Part shown: positions 1 to 6,807 of the stretch, in pieces
Position numbering within the stretch: position 1 is the first letter of the stretch
How the letters are laid out: every line of letters begins with the position of its first letter
Assembly (NCBI GenBank): GCA_900765235.1
Contig: CAAFRK010000046.1
Location: 1 to 12,887 of the forward strand
Length of the DNA: 12,887 nucleotides
Reading direction: 5' to 3'
From: an uncultured Veillonella sp.
GTDB taxonomy: Bacteria > Bacillota_C > Negativicutes > Veillonellales > Veillonellaceae
Position numbers and translations under genes: made by a program
The notes under the pieces: generated by a model
Databases searched by the model: none
Told to the model about the DNA's origin: nothing
Seen by the model: the letters and a program-made list of their open reading frames with translations, nothing else

Positions 1-62
1 GTGATGCTCCTGTTTTGAATGAGCTACATATGTCTACAGATTTTCCAACTTATTGGGATTAG
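1..62 (+). CDS. C-terminal tail of an unidentified protein (partial, 5' end outside window)
   Basis: In the third forward frame an open stretch runs from the window edge to a TAG at 60-62 and reads DAPVLNELHMSTDFPTYWD. It has no start here, so it can only be the end of a gene entering from the left. The family cannot be recognised from 19 residues. A second plausible coding stretch in the first forward frame continues to a TGA at 157-159, directly inside a terminator hairpin. Either this gene truly ends at 62 and is followed by about 85 non-coding bases, or a frameshift near 60 has split one reading frame. I cannot decide between these from the window. Confidence 0.4.
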   Translation, partial: DAPVLNELHMSTDFPTYWD

Positions 63-159
63 TCACACACACTTTTTGTCCTATAACCCATTAAAGAATA
101 ATATTGAAGTGTATACAGAAGATGATATTGATTTATTAATAGAAGAAAAAAAGAGATGA
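19..159 (+). other. Coding-like stretch, possible frameshifted continuation of the upstream gene
   Basis: In the first forward frame an open stretch begins at ATG 19-21, right after a TGA at 16-18, and ends at TGA 157-159. Its last part, with the run NNIEVYTEDDIDLLIEEKKR, has the acidic/basic composition of a soluble protein C-terminus. There is no Shine-Dalgarno sequence before the ATG, so an independent 46-residue gene is unlikely. A +1 shift at the GAT-TAG of the upstream frame (57-62) would join the two stretches into one C-terminus that stops within the terminator stem, a common placement for a last gene. I infer an interrupted gene or a chance ORF. The family is unknown. Confidence 0.25.
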
Positions 160-180
160 GTTTTAACTCATCTCTTTTTT
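147..180. terminator. Bidirectional intrinsic terminator between converging genes
   Basis: A perfect inverted repeat pairs 147-162 with 165-180. The inner part, GAGATGAGTT against AACTCATCTC, is flanked by six A on the left and six T on the right. The two-base centre means a real loop of about four bases. The rightward transcript gains a U tract at 175-180, continued after a G by more T. The leftward transcript gains one at 146-152. It therefore fits termination of the gene entering from the left and also of the phosphoethanolamine transferase gene that ends at 282. The stop codon at 157-159 in the first forward frame lies inside the stem. Confidence 0.85.
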
Positions 181-281
181 GTTTTTTCTTTACTATAACC
201 TTAACTGGCTATCATTACATAATTATATGCTTTACTGATAACAGATTAATATGATTAACTCAGTTCAAGAAATAGTCTAGA

Positions 282-2114
282 TTATTTACCTGCATTTACA
301 GGATCGTTAGTTAATGGTTGTTCCCCTAGTAAGGTAGTAAGGTTATGTAAATTAAATCGATACTTATCATTACTGAAGTCTCGTGTTGCATCATAACGTT
401 GGTTAGGTGCATGCATAAGACCGATTAATGTGTCATATAGTAAATCATTTGTAAAGTATTGATGTTCGTGCTTAGTAAGTTCCTCTGCAGTTTGAGGATA
501 CGCTGCACGATATTGAGGAGATAAATAAATCCAGAATGGAATGTGAGTCATAACAAAGTCAAATGTATCTGGGTTATGAGATTTATCTAAACTTTCACCG
601 TGGTCAGAGAAATAGACCATAGCTTGTAAGTTTAATTTTTCCTTACCATACGTATAGATTTGTTGTAATAACCAATCCGTATACAGTTGGCTATTAGCAT
701 ATGCTTCTTGGCCATCTGGGTATGGGCCTTGTTTCCATTTACTAAACTCATGAGGGTAACGGTCATTGTAATAAATATGGCTACCCATGATATGAATAAC
801 GATAAAGTTATTTTTCGTAGGGTCTACAGATTGTAATAAAGGCAATAATGATTCATCATAGCGATCAGAGAATGCATATGATTCGTGAGACCATTTTGTA
901 GTATCTGCTGTTTTTGCCATTAGAGAAATGGCTGTATCGTATTCACCAAATACACCTTGGTTACTAAACCAAGAAGTAGTATAACCAGCCTTTTTAGCTA
1001 CGTCTAAGATGTTTGCTGAATCAAGGAATGGTTTATCATCATATTGATTGCGTTCAGATAAAGCGCGTTCTAGAGTAGGTACTGTTTGTACATAGGATGA
1101 ATATGCGTTATCAAAGAACACAAAATCTTTGTTATCAGAGCGCATATTACCTTGCCATGGTGTATCGTCATAAGGGAAGTTTGGATTATAAACCTTCATA
1201 TAATCACGAGAACTAGACTCACCAATTACTAATATGATCGTACCTGGTGTTTTATTGGCAGAGGTTTCCTTTGTATCTAAATTAAAGGAATCGAAAACTA
1301 AATGATGGTTATTATTATATTGTTGCATCTGTTTTACATAATCGCCAGCAGCAATCCAGTTTGCTACAATACATGTTTTAGGGAATAAGAAGAATGGTAC
1401 ATATACTAAGAATGCTACTATAGATGCAATTAGCAATGTAGAGCGCATAGGTCGTGTAGTATTTAAGTTTACTACTGCTTTCATTCCTAGATTAGACCAG
1501 TAGAGTAGATACGTCCAAGCTACTAGACCGATACCAACAGCGATAAGACCAGGAATACCGGCCGCATTTTTTAAGAATCCAAAGGCTTCCTCAGGGTTTG
1601 TCATATATACTGCTAGTAAACTAGCTGGCGTTAAACAATGCCATGTAGTTAAGTAGTATCCAATTTGTAAGAATGGAATAAGACTTAATATCATGGTAAT
1701 GATTGCCATGATTAATGATGTGGTTTTATGAAGGCGATTCGTTTGATTTAGTAAAAATTGAATTCCAGATAAGCCCATAAAAATGAGTAGGCCAAATAAG
1801 AAGTCATTAGCGAATTCATAGAAATATAAAGGCTTAACATAGGACCAGTGGAAAAGGAGTGGGAATGTAAGAGCCCAAAGAATACCAACTAATCCATATC
1901 CTAAAAATGGTCTATGAAAAACGGTACACCCCATAAAGTATTGAAATAAAAAAGTACCTACAATTGTTGGTACTGCTAAAATCGTTATATCTTCAACATC
2001 TAGTCCTAGTGTAATAGGTTCATAGATGAAAAATAGAGCTATATATAAAACAATACCAATGATACCAAAGCGAAAGATGGGGTTTCTCCCAATTTGCTTT
2101 AAACTAGATAACAT
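282..2114 (-). CDS. Membrane-anchored phosphoethanolamine transferase (CptA/EptA-like, alkaline phosphatase superfamily)
   Basis: The product is a 610-residue inner-membrane enzyme expected to move phosphoethanolamine from phosphatidylethanolamine onto an envelope glycan, probably the lipopolysaccharide lipid A or core. The first 250 residues hold six or seven hydrophobic segments. The rest is an outward-facing sulfatase-fold domain. Visible metal-site motifs are GESSSRDY at about 298-305, with Ser300 in the usual nucleophile position, HIMGSH at 441-446 and SDHGES at 503-508. The QTVPTLERAL stretch near 343-352 and the GESxSR form resemble the CptA/OpgE branch more than EptA, which usually has threonine. 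I chose the ATG at 2114 because AGAGGGGA lies six bases before it. A GTG nine codons upstream lacks such a site. The gene is transcribed away from scpA. The exact acceptor cannot be read from sequence. Confidence 0.85.
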   Translation of the reverse strand: MLSSLKQIGRNPIFRFGIIGIVLYIALFFIYEPITLGLDVEDITILAVPTIVGTFLFQYFMGCTVFHRPFLGYGLVGILWALTFPLLFHWSYVKPLYFYEFANDFLFGLLIFMGLSGIQFLLNQTNRLHKTTSLIMAIITMILSLIPFLQIGYYLTTWHCLTPASLLAVYMTNPEEAFGFLKNAAGIPGLIAVGIGLVAWTYLLYWSNLGMKAVVNLNTTRPMRSTLLIASIVAFLVYVPFFLFPKTCIVANWIAAGDYVKQMQQYNNNHHLVFDSFNLDTKETSANKTPGTIILVIGESSSRDYMKVYNPNFPYDDTPWQGNMRSDNKDFVFFDNAYSSYVQTVPTLERALSERNQYDDKPFLDSANILDVAKKAGYTTSWFSNQGVFGEYDTAISLMAKTADTTKWSHESYAFSDRYDESLLPLLQSVDPTKNNFIVIHIMGSHIYYNDRYPHEFSKWKQGPYPDGQEAYANSQLYTDWLLQQIYTYGKEKLNLQAMVYFSDHGESLDKSHNPDTFDFVMTHIPFWIYLSPQYRAAYPQTAEELTKHEHQYFTNDLLYDTLIGLMHAPNQRYDATRDFSNDKYRFNLHNLTTLLGEQPLTNDPVNAGK

Positions 2115-2120
2115 AATAAA

Positions 2121-2128
2121 TCCCCTCT
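2121..2128 (-). promoter_or_regulatory. Ribosome binding site fixing the phosphoethanolamine transferase start
   Basis: On the minus strand AGAGGGGA is followed by six bases and then ATG at 2114-2112. This purine-rich site decides in favour of that ATG over the GTG at 2141, in front of which no similar site is seen. Confidence 0.7.
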
Positions 2129-2171
2129 TGTAGGAATACACAATAAATTTTTTTCATAATATATAATAATT

Positions 2172-2201
2172 ACTATAATAAAGATAGCAGATGACTGTAA
2201 A
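2172..2201 (-). promoter_or_regulatory. Sigma-A-type promoter for the phosphoethanolamine transferase gene
   Basis: On the minus strand TTTACA (2201-2196) and TATAGT (2177-2172) are separated by 18 bases. Each matches the consensus at five of six positions. Transcription would begin near 2165, giving a leader of about 50 bases before the ATG at 2114. It lies close to the opposite-facing scpA promoter. The region is very AT-rich, so chance -10-like matches are frequent. The correctly spaced -35 is what makes this one credible. Confidence 0.55.
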
Positions 2202-2213
2202 AAAAACAATTAT

Positions 2214-2243
2214 TTGAAAGTACTACTATAAATGCTTTATAAT
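2214..2243 (+). promoter_or_regulatory. Sigma-A-type promoter for the scpA to ispH-rpsA gene train
   Basis: TTGAAA at 2214-2219 (five of six consensus positions) and a perfect TATAAT at 2238-2243 are spaced by 18 bases. Transcription would begin near 2250, leaving about 30 bases of leader before the scpA ATG. It is the best-matching promoter in the window and the only clear one before the terminator at 8712-8746, so it may drive all seven genes. I see no operator palindrome or leader structure. Confidence 0.7.
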
Positions 2244-2266
2244 TATATAGTTAAAGTATATTTTCT

Positions 2267-2271
2267 AAGGA
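2267..2271 (+). promoter_or_regulatory. scpA: Ribosome binding site fixing the scpA start
   Basis: AAGGA ends nine bases before the ATG at 2281. An alternative in-frame TTG at 2272 would touch this site directly with no spacer, so translation almost certainly begins at 2281. Confidence 0.65.
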
Positions 2272-2280
2272 TTGGGGTTT

Positions 2281-3006
2281 ATGGGAGATTATAATTATAA
2301 GTTAGATGTTTTTGAAGGTCCTTTAGACTTGCTTTTACATCTCATTGAAAAACATAAAATAGAAATCACCGATATTCCTATCGTTGAAATTACGAGTCAA
2401 TACTTGGAATATTTAGATAATTGGAATCACTTTGATATTCATTATAGTAGTGAGTTTCTTGTAATGGCATCTACCTTATTGCAGATTAAATCGCGTATGT
2501 TACTGCCTAAAGCTGAACCTGAGCCAGATGAAGCTGAGGATCCACGTGATGAATTGGTAGCAAAATTAGTAGAGTTTAAGAAAATCAAGGATTTTACAGC
2601 TCTATTAATGGAGCGTACAGCTGTTTCTGCCAATATATTTAGTAGACCTGAAGAAACAAGCGTACTTGGATTAGATAATGTATATAATTTAGAACTTTCC
2701 CAATTATACGAAATTTTTTATCAAACCTTAAAGCGAGCTAAGGAATTACCTGAAGAGGAACCTATTCGTGAAGTAAAGGTTGAAAAAGACAGTTATAGCT
2801 TAGAAGATATGATTCTGTCTTTATCTAGTCGTATATGTCGTGGTGAAAGTTTACACTTTAGAGAGTTATTAGTGGCAATTGAAACAAAGAGTGGAATGGT
2901 AACGATCTTTATGGCTGTTTTAGAATTGTTGAAACAACAAATTATGGAAATGAGCTATGAAGAGGATGATATTGTATTCACTGCAGCCTTAGAAGGTACC
3001 GTATAG
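2281..3006 (+). CDS. scpA: Segregation and condensation protein A
   Basis: ScpA is the kleisin subunit of the bacterial SMC-ScpAB condensin. It bridges the Smc head domains and binds a ScpB dimer to organise and segregate the chromosome. The 241-residue product has the family length. The N-terminus carries the kleisin signature YKLDVFEGPLDLLLHLIEKH at about residues 5-24, which contacts the Smc neck. Residues 50-75 hold the conserved SEFLVMASTLLQIKSRMLLP block, followed by an acidic linker and a C-terminal winged-helix region containing RGESLHFRELL. It starts with ATG after AAGGA. It is the first gene of the train, and scpB follows 12 bases downstream, the usual pairing. Nothing is missing or broken. 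Confidence 0.95.
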   Translation: MGDYNYKLDVFEGPLDLLLHLIEKHKIEITDIPIVEITSQYLEYLDNWNHFDIHYSSEFLVMASTLLQIKSRMLLPKAEPEPDEAEDPRDELVAKLVEFKKIKDFTALLMERTAVSANIFSRPEETSVLGLDNVYNLELSQLYEIFYQTLKRAKELPEEEPIREVKVEKDSYSLEDMILSLSSRICRGESLHFRELLVAIETKSGMVTIFMAVLELLKQQIMEMSYEEDDIVFTAALEGTV

Positions 3007-3018
3007 AAAGGGGGCTAT

Positions 3019-3528
3019 ATGAGCTTACCAACAATGCATTTAGAGGCCGTATTGTTTTCATCGGCAAAGCCTATATCAATAGATATGCTTGGAGAAGTAT
3101 TTGGACTTTCAACAGAGGAAGTACAGGACTATATAGACACATTACAACGTGAGCTTGAAGACCAAAATCGAGGTATCCGATTGAGAGTATCAGGGGCTGG
3201 TGTTGAGTTAGTTAGCGCTATGGAAAGCGCTGATTATGTAGGTCATATACGTAAGCGAGAAGATAAATTATCTAATGCAGCGATGGAAACATTAGCTGTT
3301 ATAGCCTATAAACAACCAATAACTAAAGCTGAAATTGAAGAAATCCGCGGTGTAAATAGCGATAAGATTATTAAACAATTACTCACTCGATCTCTTATTG
3401 CTGAGCTAGGTCATAAAGACACTGTAGGAAGACCTATTCTTTATGGCACAACTGACGAGTTTTTAAGAAGTGCTGGTGTAGAATCTATTGAAGCTTTACA
3501 TCAAGAAGTTTCGGAAACAGAAGGATAA
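3019..3528 (+). CDS. scpB: Segregation and condensation protein B
   Basis: ScpB is the second accessory subunit of the SMC-ScpAB complex. It dimerises and binds the middle of ScpA, acting on the nucleoid. The 169-residue product consists of two winged-helix domains. The N-terminal one opens with HLEAVLFSSAKPIS and the second contains METLAVIAYKQPITKAEIEE and KDTVGRPILYGTTDEFL, both hallmark ScpB blocks. The length is slightly short of the roughly 190 residues common in Firmicutes, because the acidic tail after the second domain is brief. AAAGGGGG four bases before the ATG is the ribosome binding site. The gene sits between scpA and rluB, a frequent Firmicutes order. Confidence 0.95.
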   Translation: MSLPTMHLEAVLFSSAKPISIDMLGEVFGLSTEEVQDYIDTLQRELEDQNRGIRLRVSGAGVELVSAMESADYVGHIRKREDKLSNAAMETLAVIAYKQPITKAEIEEIRGVNSDKIIKQLLTRSLIAELGHKDTVGRPILYGTTDEFLRSAGVESIEALHQEVSETEG

Positions 3529-3529
3529 T

Positions 3530-4258
3530 ATGGAACGATTACAAAAATTTATTGCTAGTTGTGGTGTTGCATCACGACGTAAGGCAGAAGAATTAATTAC
3601 AGAGGGGAAAGTTCAGGTTAATGGCCGCAAGGTAACTGAGCTGGGCGTTAAAATTGACCCTCAAAAAGATAAGGTTAAGGTTAATGGTCAATTATTGGCG
3701 CAAGAAAAGCCTGTATATTATTTATTAAATAAGCCGAAGGGCGTCATTACATCTGTATCTGACCCTCAAGGTCGAGAAACTGTTTTAGATTATATTAAAA
3801 ATGAATCTAAACGCATTTATCCTATTGGTCGTCTCGATTTATATACGGAAGGTTTACTATTACTTACCAATGATGGTGAGTTAGCACAAAACTTAACACA
3901 TCCATCTAAAGGTGTAGAAAAAACCTATGAAGTGCGCATTAAAGGTCGCGTTCGTGATGAAGATTTACAAGTCATTGCCAATGGCGTTAAACTTGAAGAC
4001 GGAATGACAGCACCTGCTACAATTGTAGACTTAGGTTTTGACGATCATAACGGTGTTCATGAAGTAGAGATTACAATTCATGAAGGTCGTAATCGCCAAG
4101 TTCGTCGTATGTTTGAACACTTTGGGTATCGCATTCATAACTTAAAACGTATTGCTTATGCAGGTCTCACATTGGGTGGTGTAAAACGTGGTGCTTCTCG
4201 TCAACTTACTATTAGAGAGGTTAAAGCACTTAAAGCGTTGGGGACTGATAAGAAATGA
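3530..4258 (+). CDS. rluB: 23S rRNA pseudouridine synthase, RluB/RsuA family
   Basis: This enzyme isomerises a specific uridine of ribosomal RNA to pseudouridine; RluB of Escherichia coli acts at 23S position 2605. The 242-residue protein opens with an S4 RNA-binding domain (about residues 3-50, with LQKFIASCGVASRRKAEELI). A catalytic domain follows, with IGRLDLYTEGLLLLTNDGEL, where Asp103 is the nucleophile, and EGRNRQVRRMFEHFG near 190-204. These mark the RsuA/RluB/E/F group. Assignment to RluB rather than RsuA rests on the scpAB neighbourhood typical of Firmicutes. The ATG at 3530 is chosen because AGAAGGA ends four bases before it. A TTG start 14 codons upstream lies inside scpB and adds residues foreign to the family. 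Its TGA overlaps the next ATG. Confidence 0.88.
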   Translation: MERLQKFIASCGVASRRKAEELITEGKVQVNGRKVTELGVKIDPQKDKVKVNGQLLAQEKPVYYLLNKPKGVITSVSDPQGRETVLDYIKNESKRIYPIGRLDLYTEGLLLLTNDGELAQNLTHPSKGVEKTYEVRIKGRVRDEDLQVIANGVKLEDGMTAPATIVDLGFDDHNGVHEVEITIHEGRNRQVRRMFEHFGYRIHNLKRIAYAGLTLGGVKRGASRQLTIREVKALKALGTDKK

Positions 4259-5502
4259 AACAAATCATAGTCATTGGTGGTGGTGCGGCAGGTCTTATGG
4301 CGGCTGTTATAGCAGGTCGTGAAGGTGCTCGTGTCATATTACTTGAAAAAATGAATATGGTTGGTAAGAAGATGGGGATTACCGGTAAAGGTCGATGTAA
4401 TATTACAAATAATGCAGATATGACTGAGTTCATTAAAAATACGCCAGGTAATGGCAAGTTCCTCTACGGTGCTTATGAACGCTTTAGTAATGAAGACTTG
4501 CTTGAACTATTACATAGTTGGGGGTTGAAAACTAAGGTAGAACGTGGCGGGCGCGTATTCCCTGAATCTGATTCCGCTCTAGAAGTACGCAATACATTCA
4601 TGAAAATCTTGAAAAAGTATAATGTTCAAGTTCATTTAAATGAACCTGTTACATCTATTACTGTAAAAGATGATCGAGTAGTGGGTGTTACAACAGATAA
4701 AGAACAATATGCTTGTGATGCTGCTATCATCTGTACTGGGGGTGCTTCTTATCCTTTAACAGGTTCGACTGGTGATGGATATACTTTAGCTAAGAAAATA
4801 GGGCATACCATTACGGATATTAGACCATCGTTGGTGCCAATTGTAACTGAGGAATCATGGGTGAAGGATATTATGGGGCTTAGCCTTCGTAATGTTGAGG
4901 TATCCGTTATTTCTAAAAATAAGGTACAGGCCAAGCAATTCGGGGAAATGATGTTCACCCATTTCGGCCTTACAGGTCCTACCATCTTGTCGTTAAGTCA
5001 TACGGTAGGCAAATTATTGCGTAAGAAAAATCCTCAAATTACTATTGAAATAAATCTTAAGCCTGCATTAACTGCAGAAGTATTAGATAAGCGATTACAA
5101 AAAGATTTTGATTTATATTCTAAGAAACAATTGGCTAATGGAATGAAGGATTTACTGCCGGTAAATCTTATTCCTATTGTTATAAAGCTTGCTGAATTAG
5201 ATCCAAGCAAACCAATTAATCAAATCACAAAAGAAGAACGTTTGCGTTTATGTCATGTATTACAGCATATGACATTAACCGTTAAAGAATTGCGTCCGGT
5301 GGCAGAAGCCATTGTGACAGCAGGGGGAATCTCGTTAAAAGAATTTAGTCCAAAAACAATGGAATCTAAATTAGTGAAAGGTTTATATGGCGCCGGTGAG
5401 GTTTTGGATATTGATGCCTTTACGGGTGGCTATAATTTACAAGCAGCTTTTTCTACTGGTTATGTAGCGGCTATGCATGCTGTACATGGTGATGAAGAAT
5501 AG
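4255..5502 (+). CDS. HI0933/BaiN-like FAD-dependent oxidoreductase of unknown role
   Basis: This is a 415-residue flavoprotein of the HI0933 (YhiN/BaiN, TIGR00275-type) family. The N-terminus IIVIGGGAAGLMAA has the Rossmann GxGxxG (residues 8-13), with Glu31 placed to bind the adenosine ribose. The family blocks GITGKGRCNITNN (41-53), CTGGASYPLTGSTGDG (160-175) and the C-terminal GEVLDIDAFTGGYN (381-394) are all present, so the fold is complete. The physiological substrate is not established for most members. A clostridial member (BaiN) was linked to bile-acid ring reduction, which should not be transferred here. Its ATG overlaps the rluB stop as ATGA, indicating translational coupling, and cmk follows after eight bases. 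The conserved place among ribosome and nucleotide genes hints at a housekeeping redox role (inference). Confidence 0.85.
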   Translation: MKQIIVIGGGAAGLMAAVIAGREGARVILLEKMNMVGKKMGITGKGRCNITNNADMTEFIKNTPGNGKFLYGAYERFSNEDLLELLHSWGLKTKVERGGRVFPESDSALEVRNTFMKILKKYNVQVHLNEPVTSITVKDDRVVGVTTDKEQYACDAAIICTGGASYPLTGSTGDGYTLAKKIGHTITDIRPSLVPIVTEESWVKDIMGLSLRNVEVSVISKNKVQAKQFGEMMFTHFGLTGPTILSLSHTVGKLLRKKNPQITIEINLKPALTAEVLDKRLQKDFDLYSKKQLANGMKDLLPVNLIPIVIKLAELDPSKPINQITKEERLRLCHVLQHMTLTVKELRPVAEAIVTAGGISLKEFSPKTMESKLVKGLYGAGEVLDIDAFTGGYNLQAAFSTGYVAAMHAVHGDEE

Positions 5503-5510
5503 AGGTTATT

Positions 5511-6185
5511 ATGAATACTAAAAAAATTGCCATTGCTATTGATGGTCCTGCAGGGGCTGGTAAAAGTAGTATTTCAAAAGTCGTGGCTAATGAATTAGGT
5601 TATTTATATATTGATACAGGTGCTATGTATCGAGGTGTTACATGGGCTGTTCTTGATAGTCATGTAGACGTTAACAATCAAAAGGAGGTTGAGGCTTTAC
5701 TACCTTCATTAAATTTAACACTAGAGCCTACGGCAAGTGCTTGTAAAGTGTATGTAAAAGGTCAAGATGTAACTGATTTAATTCGACAACAACAAATCAA
5801 TGAAAATGTATCAACCATTGCTTCTTATAAAGGAGTACGTGAATACTTAGTTGAACGTCAACAAGCAATGGCAGCTGTTGGTGGTGTTATTTTAGATGGT
5901 CGTGATATAGGTTCTGTTGTATTACCAAAAGCAGAATTGAAAATTTATTTAACTGCTTCTGTAGATGCACGAGCTAAACGTAGATGGCTTGAAGTTCAAG
6001 GTACTTCTAATGAGCAACCATTAGAAGAAATTAAAAAGAACGTAGAAAGTCGCGATGAAATGGATAAAAATCGCGATGAATCTCCACTCGTATGTGTTGA
6101 GGATGCCATTGTTGTGGATTCTAGTAATATGACTTTTGATGAAACAGTGGAACATATATTGCATCTAGTACAGGAGCGAATCTAA
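5511..6185 (+). CDS. cmk: Cytidylate kinase
   Basis: Cmk phosphorylates CMP and dCMP with ATP to CDP and dCDP in the cytoplasm, recycling the CMP released by phospholipid and RNA turnover. The 224-residue product matches the family length. The P-loop GPAGAGKSS lies at 12-20 and the CMP-binding YIDTGAMYRG at 33-42. DGRDIG is at 129-134, and the lid-region arginines in SRDEMDKNRDESP lie near 184-196. The ATG follows AGAGG by about six bases. The gene is eight bases after the flavoprotein gene and one base before plsC, an arrangement shared by many Firmicutes in which cmk precedes plsC and rpsA. Confidence 0.96.
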   Translation: MNTKKIAIAIDGPAGAGKSSISKVVANELGYLYIDTGAMYRGVTWAVLDSHVDVNNQKEVEALLPSLNLTLEPTASACKVYVKGQDVTDLIRQQQINENVSTIASYKGVREYLVERQQAMAAVGGVILDGRDIGSVVLPKAELKIYLTASVDARAKRRWLEVQGTSNEQPLEEIKKNVESRDEMDKNRDESPLVCVEDAIVVDSSNMTFDETVEHILHLVQERI

Positions 6186-6186
6186 G

Positions 6187-6807
6187 ATGAATAAATTTTC
6201 TACATGGCTTTGGCGTACTGCCTTTTGGTTGCGTTATAAAGTCGGATATGGATTAAAGGTATACGGTCGTGATAACTTCCCTATGGAAGGTCCCGTTATT
6301 GTTGTACCAAATCATTTGAGTAATAATGATCCACCTATTTGTGGGTATGCATTACCAAGACATGTGCACTTTATGGCAAAGCAGGAGTTATTTGTAAATC
6401 CTATTTCTCGATTTTTCTGTACTTGGCTTGGTGCGTTTCCTCTAAACCGTGGAGCTATTGATAAGGTGGCTATTCGTCATGCATTAGGTTTATTGAAAGA
6501 TAATAAGGTGCTAGGGATTTTTGCCGAGGGGAATCGACAAAAGAGTGGAAAACTTGGTAGATTCCATGACGGAGCCGCATCCATTGCGTTGCGTACGGGT
6601 ATTGGCATTACACCAGTTGCCATTATTGGATCTCATAATATGAAGAAAAATCAAGTCGCATGTATTATTGGTAAACAAGTTCCTGTAAGTAAGGCAAAGC
6701 CAACACCGGAAGCAATAAAAGAAGTTAATGATCGTGTGAAAGGTGAAATCCAACGCATGATAGATTCGTATCATGAAAATCGTATAGAGGAGACTTTATG
6801 GAAATAA
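6187..6807 (+). CDS. plsC: 1-acylglycerol-3-phosphate O-acyltransferase
   Basis: PlsC adds the second acyl chain to lysophosphatidic acid at the inner membrane, yielding phosphatidic acid, the precursor of all glycerophospholipids. The 206-residue protein has the catalytic HX4D motif as NHLSNNDPP (His43, Asp48). GAFPLNRGAID at 82-92 is the second family block. The third block reads FAEGNRQKSG at 112-121, where the common form is PEGTRS. Glycine and glutamate are kept but the threonine is asparagine, a mild variant that may affect acyl-donor or acceptor contacts. A hydrophobic or amphipathic N-terminus suggests membrane attachment. Its site AGGAGCG lies within the end of cmk, and its last ten bases overlap ispH-rpsA, so its translation is probably coupled to both. 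Confidence 0.92.
   Translation: MNKFSTWLWRTAFWLRYKVGYGLKVYGRDNFPMEGPVIVVPNHLSNNDPPICGYALPRHVHFMAKQELFVNPISRFFCTWLGAFPLNRGAIDKVAIRHALGLLKDNKVLGIFAEGNRQKSGKLGRFHDGAASIALRTGIGITPVAIIGSHNMKKNQVACIIGKQVPVSKAKPTPEAIKEVNDRVKGEIQRMIDSYHENRIEETLWK

Noticed and set aside
2272..2280. TTG start for scpA three codons upstream of the ATG
   Set aside because: The AAGGA site would abut the TTG with no spacer. The ATG at 2281 has proper spacing and gives the normal family N-terminus.
3488..3529. TTG start for rluB 14 codons upstream
   Set aside because: It lies inside scpB, has no ribosome site of its own, and adds a basic leader not seen in the family. AGAAGGA before the ATG at 3530 fits better.
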